DNA of 64,000 bases from Hydrangea macrophylla (GCA_033977485.1 CM066991.1:28827850-28891849), one strand, 5' to 3'; shown: positions 12,497 through 23,537, numbered from the stretch's first letter. The notes: generated by a model not told the origin, from the letters alone. A program made the numbers and translations.

Positions 12497-13123
12497 TTTG
12501 ATCAGTATGCCAGTCCATCGGTCGTAGGGATAATGAAAAATATGGGTTTCTTCCCAGGCATGGGATTGGGAAAGAATCATCAAGGCATGCCTGAATTCCC
12601 GCACATTCCAACTCAGACTCACACTCATGGTTTGGGTTACCAGCCGACAAAGAAGGAACTGAGGGCAAAGAAGAAGACAGCTGACGCGCCAATGGACCCC
12701 TATCAAAAAATGCTCAACGGTTACTTCGTGAAGGAAGGAGACGATTTCCACTTCTGTGGCTTCCCAGAGCCATGGATGGACCAGAAGGACAAATGTCTAA
12801 AGCCGGGGTTCGAGATCTTTTTCTCTCATGAATTCTCCGAGTATAAAGACCCGTTTTTGAAAATGCCTGAGAAGTCTGCTACCGTCAACGATAAGATTGG
12901 TGTACTGGATGGACCGGTCATGCAGAACCTGTTGAGAGAAGGAGGGGTAAAAGCCGAAAGAAAAGGGAAAGAAGACAAGGGTCTGGAAGTCGAGGTTGAG
13001 GAGGGGAATGTTGAGGATGTGCTGGAAGAAGAGCCGAAACCAGAAAAGGAAGAGAAGATGGAAATCGGGGGACTGCTGGCTTGTAACACTGTGTTAAGTA
13101 TCCCCCTCACCCAGAGTCTGTAA
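12497..13123 (+). pseudogene. G1 G-patch-like domain and acidic linker before RT
   Basis: Open from just after a stop at about 12494 to TAA at 13121-13123, with the first Met at 12533. The N-terminus MKNMGFFPGMGLGKNHQGMP follows the G-patch pattern (aromatic, G-x-G-x-G and a further Gly), usually an RNA-binding module. After KKKTADAPMDPYQKMLNGYF comes an acidic, Glu/Lys-rich linker. It lies between protease and RT in the gag-pro frame, and G2 has the homologous block at 51659-51874. Its final A starts the ATG of the next frame (TAATG). The G-patch assignment is by pattern only. Confidence 0.7.
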
Positions 13124-14350
13124 TGGCCCAAATGAGGCGTCTTACTATCGCTATGTCTGTTGTAATCACTCCTGACAAGATTAATGAAAGAATGACTGAT
13201 TGTGCCTACTTGAATGCGCTTAATGAATGTGATGAATGTGAAATACCTGATGAATTGCAAAAATTAATTGAAAAAGAAAATGAATCTGCATGCAAAATCA
13301 TAGAGAACACCCTAACAATTAATCTAGGAAATGAAAATAATCCTCAAAATGTCTTTATCGGCTCTACACTTAGCAATGAAGAAAGCAAAGAACTAATCAA
13401 TCTATTGAATGAATTCAAAGATGTTTTTGCATGGTCTTATAATGATATGCCAGGTATTGATCCAGAGATAGTCCAACACCACATCCCCATTTTCCCAAAT
13501 TCTAAACCAGTAAAACAAAAATTGAGGCGAATGAGGCCTGAGTGGGCACTCAAAGTCAAAGAGGAAGTTGAAAAGCAGTTAAATGCTGGATTTTTGATGG
13601 TCACCGAGTATCCTGAGTGGATTGCCAACATAGTGCCCGTCCCCAAAAAGGATGGTTGTGTTAGGGTTTGCGTTGATTTTTGAGAACTAAACAAAGCAAG
13701 CCCTAAAGACGATTTCCCTTTACCGCATATCGACGTCCTCGTTGATAACACCGCCGGACATGAGCTTCTGTCCTTTATGGATGGCCAGATCCTGATGGCC
13801 CTAGAAGACAGAGAGAAAACCACTTTTATCATGCCATGGGGGACATACTGCTATAGGGTGATGCCATTTGGGCTCAAGAATGCAGGAGCAACATATCAGC
13901 GGGTCCCTACCACGTTATTGCACGACATGATCCATAAAGAGGTGGAAGTGTATATAGACGATATAATTATGAAATCTAAGGAGAGGGGAGGTCACTTGGA
14001 GGCTCTGAGGAAATTCTTCAGGAGGTTAAGGGAGTTCAGGATGAGATTGAACCCACAGAAATGTACCTTCGGAGTCACCACAGGAAAATTGTTAGGGTTC
14101 CTTATTACTCAGAGGGGAATCAAAGTAGACCCGACCAAGATAAAAGCCATAGTCAAAATGCAGCCACCCAAGAATGAAAAAGAGCTGAGGGGGTTCCTGG
14201 GTAGAATACAATTCATAAGCCGGTTTATCTCAAAACTCACCATGACCTGCGACCCGCTATTTAAATTACTCAGAAAAGGAGAGAAGTTCGAGTGGGATAC
14301 CTTGTGCCAAAAAGGCTTCGATAAGATCAAAACTTACCTCCAAAACCCAC
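13123..14350 (+). pseudogene. G1 reverse transcriptase
   Basis: Frame +1 relative to gag-pro, starting at the overlapping TAATG. The RT entry motif is VFAWSYNDMPGIDPEIVQHH, followed by EEVEKQLNAGF and PEWIANIVPVPKKDG. A TGA at 13681 interrupts the VDF(R)ELNKASP block and looks like a former CGA Arg. The first catalytic Asp survives in LLSFMDG, but five codons that G2 has just after it (FSGYN) are deleted in frame. The YIDDII active site is present near 13951. PPKNEKELRGFLGRIQFISR marks the connection to RNase H. Dead as it stands. Confidence 0.9.
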
Positions 14351-15390
14351 CTGTCCTGTCACCACCTTCACCCGGGAAGCCTTTGCTGCTGTACCTTTCT
14401 GTGATCGAAGATTCAATGGGATGCATGTTGGTCCAAGAAGGAGAAGAAGGACATGTAGAAAAGGCCATTTATTATTTGAGTAAAAGGATGACCGGATACG
14501 AGTTGAAGTACTCACCCTTAGAGAAGGCATGTTGGGCCTTAGTTTGGTGTACCCGTCGCCTTAGGCATTATATGTTAGCCTTCCCCGTGATCTTAATCTC
14601 TCAAATGGATCCGCTCAAATACCTATTTGAAAAACCTGCCTTGACCAGTAGGATTTCCCGATGGACCATGATGCTAGCCGAGTTTGATATCAGATATGTC
14701 ACCTCCAAATCTGTTAAGGGGAGAGCCATCGCCGAGTACCTAGCTGACTTCGCCGTGCAAACTGGGGAGAAAGGAGAATTCAAGTTCCCTGATGAAGAAG
14801 TGATGGAGGTAAGGGAGGATTTGTGGAAAATGTATTTTGATGGGGTCGCCAATCAATTAGGCTATGAAGTCGGGGTTATCCTTATAGCACCTGATGGAAC
14901 CCCTACCCCATTGGCCGTCAAGCTTAAGTATAACTCAACCAATAACACCGCAGAGTACGAAGCGTGCATAATAGGAATGGAGGCGGCGTTGGCCTTAAAG
15001 GTCGAAAAAGTTGATGTGTTCGGAGATTCCAATTTGATCATATCCCAAGTGCGAGGAGATTGGAGGGTAATACACGAAAAGCTGAGGCCATACCATGACT
15101 ATTTGGAGAGTTTGAAAGAGCAATTCAAGAAGATATCATTCTACTACCTTCCCCGAGAGGAGAACCAATTGGCTGATTCCCTAGCATCCCTGGCATCAAT
15201 GATACAGATCCCCTCTGGGGTCACAATGGTCCCATTATCCATAGAAATCAGAAATCAGCCCTCATTTGAGACAGTCGCGGCCATAGAAGACGAAGAGGAA
15301 ATACCATGGTATGTGGATGTGTGGAAGTTCATTAAAGAAGGAGAATACCCCGGAGGAGCCTCAGAAAAGGACAGAAAGGCGATTCGATGA
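14351..15390 (+). pseudogene. G1 dual RNase H (Ty3-type plus archaeal-like)
   Basis: Same frame as RT. The first RNase H includes AIYYLSKRMTGYELKYSPLE and ACWALVWCTRRLRHYM near 14461-14580. A second RNase H starts near 14830 with KMYFDGVANQLGYEVGVIL (catalytic Asp), TNNTAEYEACIIGMEAAL (Glu), VFGDSNLIISQVRGDW (Asp) and LPREENQLADSLA (Asp). Carrying both is the hallmark of the plant Tat clade. The frame ends at a TGA (15388) that looks like a CGA Arg change, and integrase resumes in frame. Confidence 0.9.
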
Positions 15391-16551
15391 TTCGTCGCTC
15401 AATTTGTGATTTATACAGATAAGCTATGGAAGAAATCCTATACCGGGTATGATCTGGAGTGCCTATATGGGAAAGAAGCTAAGAGAATGATAGAGGAAAT
15501 ACATGAGGGAGTATGTGGGCCCCACATGAATGGGCACATGCTGGCAAAGAAGATCATCCGACAGGGGTATTATTGGACGACCTTGGATAAAGACTGTTGT
15601 GAATATGTTAGAAGGTGTCACAAGTGCCAGATTCATGCAAATCTAATGCACACCCCGCCGTCACAGCTCTATAGCATGACCACCCCTTAGCTGTTTTCCG
15701 TATGGGGGATTAATATCATTGGTGAGATAGTCCCGAAGGCTTCTAATGGGCACCGATACATAATCGTGGCAATCGATTACTTTACCAAATGGGTAGAGGC
15801 AGCCTCGTACGCGACTTCGAAAGCCAAAGACGTGGTGAGTTTCATCGAGAAAAACATAATCTGCAGGTATGGGGTCCCGAATGAATTTATCTGCAATCAT
15901 GGCAGTCATTTCCAAGGAGAGGTTAACCCGCTCTTAGAAAAGTATAAGATCACTCGCCATCAGTCATCCCCGTATAGGCCTCAGACGAATGGAGCGGTAG
16001 AAGCGGCGAATAAGAATGTTAAAGCAATCTTTGGAAAAACAACGGATACGTACAAGGATTGGCATGAGAAGCTGCCATTTGCACTGTGGGGGTACCGGAC
16101 CTCTGTAAGGACTTCTACAGGAGCTACACCTTATTCACTGGTTTACGATATGGAGGTCATTCTCCCAGTCGAAGTAGACATACCCTCTCTCAGGATCTTG
16201 GCAGAATGCGAAGTAACTGAGCTAGAATGGATGAGGGGGAGGTATGAAGAGTTGATGTTGCTCGATGAGAAGAGATTGGCTGCAATAAACCATACTCATG
16301 GATATCAGAAGAGAATAGCTCGTGCTTTCAACAAAAAGGTCCGCCCAAGGAAGCTTGCTGAGGGTGACCTAGTCCTCAAAGAATTGAAAGTACCCATTTA
16401 TGACCCCAGAGGAAAATTTAAACCCAACTGGGTCGGGCCATACATCATAAAGACTTTCCTCTCTGGAGGGGCGGCCTATCTCATGGACCTGGACAGGGTT
16501 GAATTTAAGCAACCAATTAACCTCGATCGCCTCAAGAAATACTTTGCTTGA
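15391..16551 (+). pseudogene. G1 integrase
   Basis: Same frame as RT. The HHCC zinc-binding domain is intact (IHEGVCGPHMNGHMLAKK, then CCEYVRRCHKCQ). A TAG at 15688 replaces what is normally Trp in the SPWPFSVWG-type linker. The catalytic core has IIVAIDYFTKWVEA (first Asp), but the second motif reads FICNHGSHF where G2 has IISDNGSHF, so the second catalytic Asp is lost. The Glu survives in NGAVEAANKNVK. The C-terminal domain ends at GPYIIKTFLSGGAAYLMDLD and the TGA at 16549. The element cannot integrate by its own enzyme. Confidence 0.9.
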
Positions 16552-16585
16552 AACCGTTTCTTTCAAAGCCTCCTACCTCGATGAA

Positions 16586-16621
16586 CTACGCTTGACCTGA
16601 TTCCCGTTAGGGGATACGTAG
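16586..16621 (+). ncRNA. Tat hairpin, G1 copy 1 (just after integrase)
   Basis: 36 nt with outer stem CTACG/CGTAG and inner stem ATTCCC/GGGGAT closed by a GTTA loop (one T-G wobble). The lead-in is GAA and the follow-on is GCA. One of five copies in three elements. A structured RNA element in the genomic transcript is inferred. Confidence 0.6.
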
Positions 16622-16689
16622 GCAACCTACTCGGTTCGGTCAGTAAATAATTGCCTGATTAGCGCTTTTCTTTGCAGCCTTAAGCCGAA

Positions 16690-16725
16690 CTACTTGGGAC
16701 CTGATACCCATTTGGGGATAAGTAG
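16690..16725 (+). ncRNA. Tat hairpin, G1 copy 2
   Basis: 36 nt with outer stem CTACTT/AAGTAG and inner CCC/GGG. Relative to copy 1, the fifth pair changed from G-C to T-A on both sides, which keeps the stem. It lies 68 bp after copy 1. Confidence 0.6.
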
Positions 16726-16749
16726 GCGGGCTCTCCAAAGCCTTCAGTC

Positions 16750-16752
<3 letters not shown>

Positions 16753-16794
<42 letters not shown>
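16753..16794 (+). repeat. Poly-A tract of about 42 bases
   Basis: An uninterrupted A run after the second hairpin in the extra region of G1. It could be an expanded microsatellite or a trace of inserted polyadenylated sequence. No target duplication was made out. Confidence 0.8.
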
Positions 16795-16798
<4 letters not shown>

Positions 16799-17236
16799 TG
16801 CTAAACTAGGGACAAACTGACGTTTGCCCAGAACCACTTTGAAGCCCTAAAACCAGGGGCAAACTCTGTTTGCTATTCGAAGAACCCAGATATTTACCTA
16901 AAACCCATCTCGGGATCTCCTGGCTATCAAAATGAGTACTATAAAGAAACAAATGAGAATTCATGATATAGAAGGAGTAAAGCTTTAAGCAAAAAAAAAA
17001 AAAGAGTAAAGAGCCAAGAAAAGACATTGAAAGGAGAATTTTTCATAAAAGATTAATCGAAGGGGTGAACACTTTGATTAAACATGTTAGAACTTTCCTA
17101 AAGATGACAACACTTCTTGAAGAGAAAAAAATAAGGAAAATCACATTCAAAAGCGTAAAAGGATAGGCAGGATTTGTCGAAAAATTTTAAGAACTTCATC
17201 CTGTTTTGTCTTACTTTCATCAATATAAGCCTGTCT

Positions 17237-18316
17237 CTAGATCAGTGTTTGAATCTGAAGAAGGTATTCAGCTGTGGGCACAGTAGGAGTCGGGATTCTT
17301 CGGAAAGGAACTGAAACCCTGTCATGCCAAGCCTCGATGAAAGCCTTCACAATAGAAGGGTGCAAAGTGGACCCCCTGGTGAAATTAGCAGTCACAGATT
17401 CGGTAGTATCCTGTAAAAGTACAAACTAGCGGACCACCCGATCGGGAATGTAGAAAGTAGTAGCACGCAAGCCCGGCAGCCAGATGCCAGGTCACCCAGG
17501 AAGATGTACAACAGTAGAGCGATGAATCCACTACGGACAGACCCATCAGATATCACTGGAAGAGAGACCTTGGAGCCAACCGAGCCATGCATCGACAGTG
17601 TGAAATAAGCTATGAATCTCCACACGATTGTAAGGAAGTGACCCGCGAAGATGGGAAGGATGTATAAAGAGGTCCAAATGCTCCATGAGCCAAATCTGCA
17701 GAACGAAAGGTGCTCCGGCAGATAATATGGCCCCGGTAGCATGAGCATGGTCTAGTCCTATCAGAGTCTCGCCGAGAACTAGCATGACTGCACTCTTCAT
17801 CTCTCTCAAACCGCAGGCAATAGGTATAAGAATGTCGGAGGACGACTGAAAGAGAAAGTAAAAAAGCATAGCTATCGATAGAGCACTACGCCGTATAACT
17901 TGATACCCGCTATCGTAAGGATCCCCAATGAGAGCATAAATCGAGGAGAGGCGCTCGAAGTCAACCTGTTTGTCATGAATGAAAGAGCCCGCGGCACCGT
18001 GGGAAATATGGAGAAGAGCTGCCAAGTCTTGAACATACAAGGCTTGTATCGGAGGAACAGTCAGATCTGCGAAAGGGTCAGTATGAAGGATAGCACTGAA
18101 CTCTTCAAACAAAGGACAAATCTCTTGATGATTGAAACGGAAGACGTGGAGCGAAGGATCCCAACTTCGGACAGCGGCTTGAAGCAAACTTTCGTCCAGA
18201 ATCATTCCCCGGAAGGAGAAAAGGTCATTTGGCCTAAAACACTCGAAGTTGAGCTTATCGATACCAGCGAGGGTATCCATCCATGGGAAAAGGATTTGAG
18301 AGCTAACGGGGGCCAT
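17237..18316 (-). pseudogene. G1 antisense gene 2: DUF7745-like protein
   Basis: Function unknown. Reading from ATG at 18316 (MAPVSSQILFPWMDTLAG), one frame of 360 codons runs to TAG at 17237. The block VRSWDPSLHVFRFNHQEICP followed by LFEEFSAIL resembles the 'W/YDP...F.F...LVPTLEEY..L' signature of plant DUF7745-type proteins, and FVLQIWLMEHLDLF fits the 'LLQLW..EH' block. In-frame stops begin at 17546 (TGA), with three more before the end, several in CGA- or CAG-like contexts. An upstream extension of the frame to 18499 runs through the dyad cluster and is not believed. A TATA-like TTTATACCC lies about 60 bp before the ATG. The family call is from memory of its pattern. Confidence 0.55.
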
Positions 18317-18415
18317 TTGAGAGAGGGGAGAATTAAAGAAGATAGTGTTTTGCGGAGTTTTGAAGAAAAGAGGGTATAAATGGAGGTAGATCTGCCTGGA
18401 GTCAGGGTGGCATTC

Positions 18416-18535
18416 GGTAAAGTAGAACGACACTCGACGAAGTGCCGCGTGGAAGTCCGTGAGTGCCATTGTGGCATTCACTGACTGTCGCTGCGGCACT
18501 CACCGAGTGCCGCTGAGACCTCACCGAGTGCCGTT
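18416..18535 (-). promoter_or_regulatory. Dyad cluster upstream of antisense gene 2
   Basis: About five GCGGCACTCACCGAGTGCCG-type units, the same family as in the G1 LTRs. They end about 100 bp before the antisense ATG and just upstream of a TATA-like TTTATACCC (minus strand, about 18378). Promoter function is inferred. Confidence 0.55.
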
Positions 18536-19141
18536 CTGAGTTTTTTGTTGGCTAGGGACCATTTGTAACAGTTTCAGCCCACGTGAAAACAGAAAACTAA
18601 ATAAAGAACGATAAAACGTGCGCATCATGCAGCACGTACAACAAAACCAAGCCGTGGCCGCATACATTCACCCATTCATTCATTCATTTGTTCATTTCAA
18701 AATAAATAAAAGAGATAGAAGCATTCAAAACTCAAATAAAAGGGGGACCAAGCTATGGTCCCACATACAACAGGTAAGAGAAAATAAAAGCATAATAAAA
18801 GGACCAAGCTATGGTCACGCATACGGTGAATGAGCATAATGAAAAGCAGAAAATGTAAAAGACATCCAAGTGCCTATCCTACCAGCTATCCTAAAGCAGC
18901 CATCAAAATAAAGTGTATGTGTGTATACAATCATCTGAATAAAATATATGTCCTCCCGGAACAGTCAAAAGTAAAAAAAAACAAAAAAGTAAAGAAGAAG
19001 GAGAGATCAGCCTCGACCCCAGCCCCGATCCTGATGGGTCACACACCTGAGGGGCTCCTCCTCTGACTCTGTCCCGCTCCCGCCGCCCCTACCTCTACCT
19101 CCGCCGCTGCCTCCGCTGCTGCCTCCACCGCTACCGTCGCC
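18536..19141 (+). other. Spacer between the two antisense genes
   Basis: No gene. It holds an (ATTC)n stretch at about 18666-18690 and two copies of a small hairpin, GGGACCA-AGCTA-TGGTCCC at 18744-18762 and a shorter GGACCA-AGCTA-TGGTC at 18801-18816. Confidence 0.6.
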
Positions 19142-22008
19142 TCACCCCACACCTCGTCCAGCACTGCCGTCTCCAGGAGTGTCGCTGAGAGGAATGCCGA
19201 ACTGCTGGAGCCACTGCTGAAGCTGCCCCACCTGCTGGGACAGGACTCTGATCTCCTTCACCTAAAATGAGAGAGGATGAATCTGGAAAGTGTTGAGAGG
19301 ATAAATGAAACACTGAAAATAAAAGGTGAAGATAATACCTGAGCCCTCAGCTGAGCCACGGTAGTCGCTCGAGCTCCCTCAGCCTAAAACCAACAACCAG
19401 GAAACAAGAATAAGAGTTGATAAAAATAACCCAAGTTGAAGTTAAAAGTTAAAATAAGTTTCTTACCATCCACTCTCGTCCAAGGACCAACTGCTGCACG
19501 CTGTGGGCATACGTCAAGCTCTCCTCCGTATAAGCATGCGGGACAACGTCATAATGAAGAGGAATAGTAGGGGCGCCCTGTGAGAACCGGGGGATCGTCG
19601 TCAAGAAAGGGTCACCGAATGAGACAGTCGATATGGTACAATCCCACTCGGGTAAGGCAGGAGGACGAGTAGCGACAGGGATGGGCTGTAAACAAGATAT
19701 AAGCATAAATGAAGATTAAAAAAGGAAATTTATGAAAGATTGAAGGAAGGAATCTTGGGCTCACCCGAGTCACTTCCATCAGAGGGAAGTTCGGCATCAG
19801 CTTAGCAGCATGGAAAGTTGCGTATCCTATGGGAGGCTCCAAGAAGCCATGAATACCCAAGCCAGCCAGAGCAGCCGTGAGCTCGCTACCCTGAAGCGTA
19901 TCTGTGGCTCTCATAGAAACTGGAGGAGGGTGTGGCACGAAAAATCCCAGAGCCACCAGTGACTGCCTAGTCACCCTCTCTCCCAAATACCATGCCTGGG
20001 CCTCCGGCCCATCCATAAGTCGCCTCATCGGATCCCATCCGCCGGATGCTTGAATCCTCGCAGAAGTCTCGGGAAGCACTCTGAGCTATGGCTGCCAGCG
20101 AACGTGCTGCTTCCTCAGGTTCGTTAGGAAATTCCTGAACGAAATAAAGTCATGTGCCCCAGTCTTCTGCCCAACCCTGTCCTTCGCCCATTTCAGCCCC
20201 TGGGGAATGATGAGGGCATCAGCATCGCGTGTCTCGGGGGATATAATGCAAAAATACTCGTGGGACCAAATCTGCAATAAATAAAAAGAGAAGGAGGTCA
20301 TGAATCTCGCAGTTTAAATAAACATCCAAAAGCATAATAAATATTGAAATGGAAATAAAAAGGAAAGGACGTACCTCCCACGCCCTCCAAAAACTGCCAG
20401 TAGAAGCCGGCCTATCCCGGGAGATCTCTCCCATGTGCTTGTACAGGATGGCTAATGCTGCACCAGCCCAGTCGTACTCATGAATCTGGTCCATGCACTC
20501 CAAAGAGGATATGACGGTGACGGAGAACCGATCGCCCTTGGTGCTCAACAGGGAGCACCCCAGCATATACATCATAAACCCCCGAGCCATCTGCTCATCG
20601 GTAAAGCCCGATCTGCCCCGGAATGTATCCATAAACCACTTGGCCGTGACGAAGGGCTCGTCCGGAATCGCTCCAAGCAACGCCTACATCTGGTGCCAGT
20701 CTCTGGTCGCATCCAAATACCATAAGGGCTCTTCCCCGAATGGAATACCTATAATCATGCTGAAATCAAGGGGAGTCATCGTCATCTCCCCAAAATCGAA
20801 GTGGAAAGTATTGGTGGTATCCCACCACCTCTTCGCCAGCTCATGGATCTGTCGTAGATCGTTGGAGCTCTTCGTCAAAATTTTGACGAAGTCTCCAAAA
20901 CCGGCAGCCCCAATAAATCCCTGCACGGTCTCACTAAGCTCCCCATACCACTCATAGCCATGAGCGAGACTGCCATGCCCCTTTAGCACCTTGGGCTGCA
21001 GCTGCAAGAAAGAACCACAAGTTTTAGTGTTAGTAATTGGATAAAGGAGAACAATAAAAAATATATATATGTATATATAAATTACAAACAGGTGATAATA
21101 AGGAGACAGAGGAAAAGCGACATGAGAATGAATAAAAAGAGAGGAAGAGAGAAAGAAAAGGAAAATCCAGAAATATTCATAGAAAGTTTCACAAGCATGG
21201 CACTCATTCATATAAAGCCTAGCGATCGTTCACAGAATAATAAAAGAAGTGAGAATGTTCAAAAAGTGCTGGAGAGATTTCAAGAAAGAGAAAAAGAGGG
21301 AGAGGAGTTTGTTCATATTTTCGAAATACATGTGTATATAAACTTATGAAAGTTCAAAAGAAATTTAGTTTCAAAAGAAGCATAGTTTCAAAGAGAAGTA
21401 TATGATCACAAGCATTCAGAATCAATTTGGAATAATAAAAGGGCGTTCGGAACGCTCGAGAAAATTCACAAGTATAATAAACATGGGGGAATGTTCAGGA
21501 TTTCAAATAAAACGCATCGCATTCATAAATCTTGAAAATGGGAAGGAAAATTCGCAAGCATTAGGTTCTTTATTCACAAGAGGTGTTTTGAAACTTTGGT
21601 TAAACACAAACAGCATTCAAAAGTTCTTGAGAAAAGTCAAAAGAAAAATAAGGGAACTGATATAGGCGGAATGCCCGAAAGTTCAACAAACATTAGGAAG
21701 AATAATAAATTATGATTCGTCGGGCATAATATTCATAAAGTTCATGGGAAGTGAAATAGAAATCTTGAATAAAGTATGCATGAAAACGCTACAAGAATGG
21801 CATTGGCATTTAAAATGAGACATTCAAAGTTATGATTCATTATACATTCCATAAAGTTCTAAAAGAATAAAATTAAAAAGAAAAGGGGGAGCGTTAACCT
21901 CGCGCTTGAACGCGCGTGATCATCAGGATCCCGGAGAAAGAGTGTGGCGTCGGGATGATGAGTGTCCATATACTTGGCCTTCTTTTTTCTCCCCGAACCG
22001 CTTGCCAT
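19142..22008 (-). pseudogene. G1 antisense gene 1: spliced plant-mobile-domain (MAIN/MAIL-like) protein
   Basis: A multi-exon gene opposite to gag-pol. Exons on the minus strand: 21001-20375, 20271-19765, 19685-19467, 19383-19339 and 19261-19142 (TGA stop). All five lengths are multiples of three (627, 507, 219, 45, 120 nt), and the introns (103, 79, 83, 77 nt) have good GT..AG ends. The PMD pattern includes FHFDFGEMTMTPLDFSMIIG, EQMARGFMMYMLGCSL, YDWAGAALAILYKHM and FWRAWE/IWSHEYF across the first intron. The last exon is Gln-rich and helix-prone. A candidate first coding exon (22008-21899, MASGSGRKKKAKYMDTHHPD) ends in phase 2 and does not join 21001 directly. In-frame TAGs at 20684 and 20086 break it. 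PMD proteins act in the nucleus in gene and transposon silencing; what this copy did is unknown. Confidence 0.75.
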
Positions 22009-22236
22009 AATCTATCAAAGAGAGAGAGAGAGAGAGATCCGCGTGTTAAATTCATGAAAAATTCAGAAAAACAATGAAATAAAAGAGATTAACTGAGTTC
22101 TGATCGTGAGAAACTAACCTGATAGCCCTGGTAGATCGATCTAAGCAAGAAAAGGAAAAAGGAAAATTTTTCTCCAGAGGAATCCGTGGGAAAAGAAATG
22201 AAAGAATGAAATGAAATGAATTGAAACCACTGGATT

Positions 22237-22360
22237 TCAGCCACTGCCGCTCAAATGCGACACTCGATTTTCGTGCGCGGCATTCAGTGAACTGTCGCGC
22301 GGCACTCTCTGAGTGCCGAGACGGCAGTCACGGACTGCCGCAAAAAGCCGCGTGTGCCGC
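22237..22360 (-). promoter_or_regulatory. Dyad cluster upstream of antisense gene 1
   Basis: Units such as GCGGCACTCTCTGAGTGCCG and GGCAGTCACGGACTGCCG lie about 230-350 bp upstream of the candidate ATG (22008). Same family as in the G1 LTRs. Between cluster and ATG is a (CT)n tract ending GATAG, which looks like the 3' splice site of a 5'-UTR intron 3 bases before ATGG. Confidence 0.5.
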
Positions 22361-22674
22361 GGTTAAGTCAGTTCAAAGACCCTTCATTTTCCCACTAAAA
22401 ATTCAAATCAGGTCCTGAAAATTGAACTTGAGCCTCCCAAAATTTGCCCTCATTGCACTTTTGGCCCCCGGGGTCGTTTTTAGGTTTAAATCGACTATAA
22501 ATTTCAAAAAAATAGAATAAATTTGAGCCCGCGGGCTCCAAATTTCGAAAATTAAGATAAATTTGAACCTGTGGGTTCTAGATTTTGAAAATAAAGATAA
22601 AATTAAGCCCACGAGCTATAAATTAAAAAAAAAAAAAAAAACTAGAGTAGATTTGAACCGGTGGGCTCCGAAGT

Positions 22675-23295
22675 TTTGATCACCTAGTTCTTGGAATATA
22701 ACAAATTTTTATCCTCGATCCTCGTAACAAATTTACGTCAATCCTTTGTCTTGAGAATGTAACGAATTTACATTCTCGGTTCTCACAACGAATTTGCGTT
22801 AACCCCCGTTATAAGAATATAACAAATTTATATCCTCGATCCTCGTAACAAATTTACGTCGATCCTTTGTCTTGAGAATGTGACGAATTTACATTCTCGG
22901 TTCTCGTAACAAATTTGCGTTAACCCCCGTTCTGAAAATATAAAAAATTTATATCCTCGGTCCTCGTCACGAATTTACGTCGATCCTTTGTCTTGAGAAT
23001 GTAACGAATTTACATTCTCGGTTCTCGCAACAAATTTGCGTTAACCCCCGTTCTGACAATATAACAAATTCATATCCTCGATCCTCGTAACAAATTTACG
23101 TCGATCCTTTGTCTTGAGAATGTAACGAATTTATATTCTCGATTCTCGCAACAAATTTGCGTTAACCCCCGTTCTGAGAATATAACAAATTTATATCCTC
23201 GATCCTCGTAACAAATTTACATCGATCCTTTGTCTTGAGAATGTAACAAATTTACATTCTCGGTTCTCGCAACAAATTTGTGTTAACCCCAAAAT
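22675..23295 (+). repeat. 121-bp tandem repeat array in the G1 3' region
   Basis: CCTTTGTCTTGAGAATG recurs at 22743, 22864, 22985, 23106 and 23227, an exact 121-bp period, giving about five copies. Each unit is built of two diverged halves of about 60 bp (AACAAATTTACGT / AACAAATTTGCGT). Tat elements are known to breed satellites in this position. Confidence 0.92.
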
Positions 23296-23537
23296 TGAAT
23301 CAAAAGCATCTTCATGACCCCCATAACAGATTTTGCATCAGTCAAGAATTAGGCAATCTTCTCTGACTAACACGTCACGTAATGTGCGACATACGTAGAG
23401 AAGACATGACAAGCGTGACGCTTGCATAACCAGGTCTATTCAGGAATCACCATTACATGGCATGCGCATCACGATAGGATAGGTGCATCCATCCGTGTGA
23501 CTACCTGCGTTTGTATGTGTTTGACCCCGTGCCCGAA

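Noticed and set aside
17900..18379. 159-codon plus-strand frame opposite antisense gene 2
   Set aside because: Shadow of the DUF7745-like frame; no recognisable motifs and opposite to the better-supported protein.
22675..23295. Possible CRISPR-like array
   Set aside because: Repeats are head-to-tail 121-bp units without unique spacers, inside a plant retroelement.
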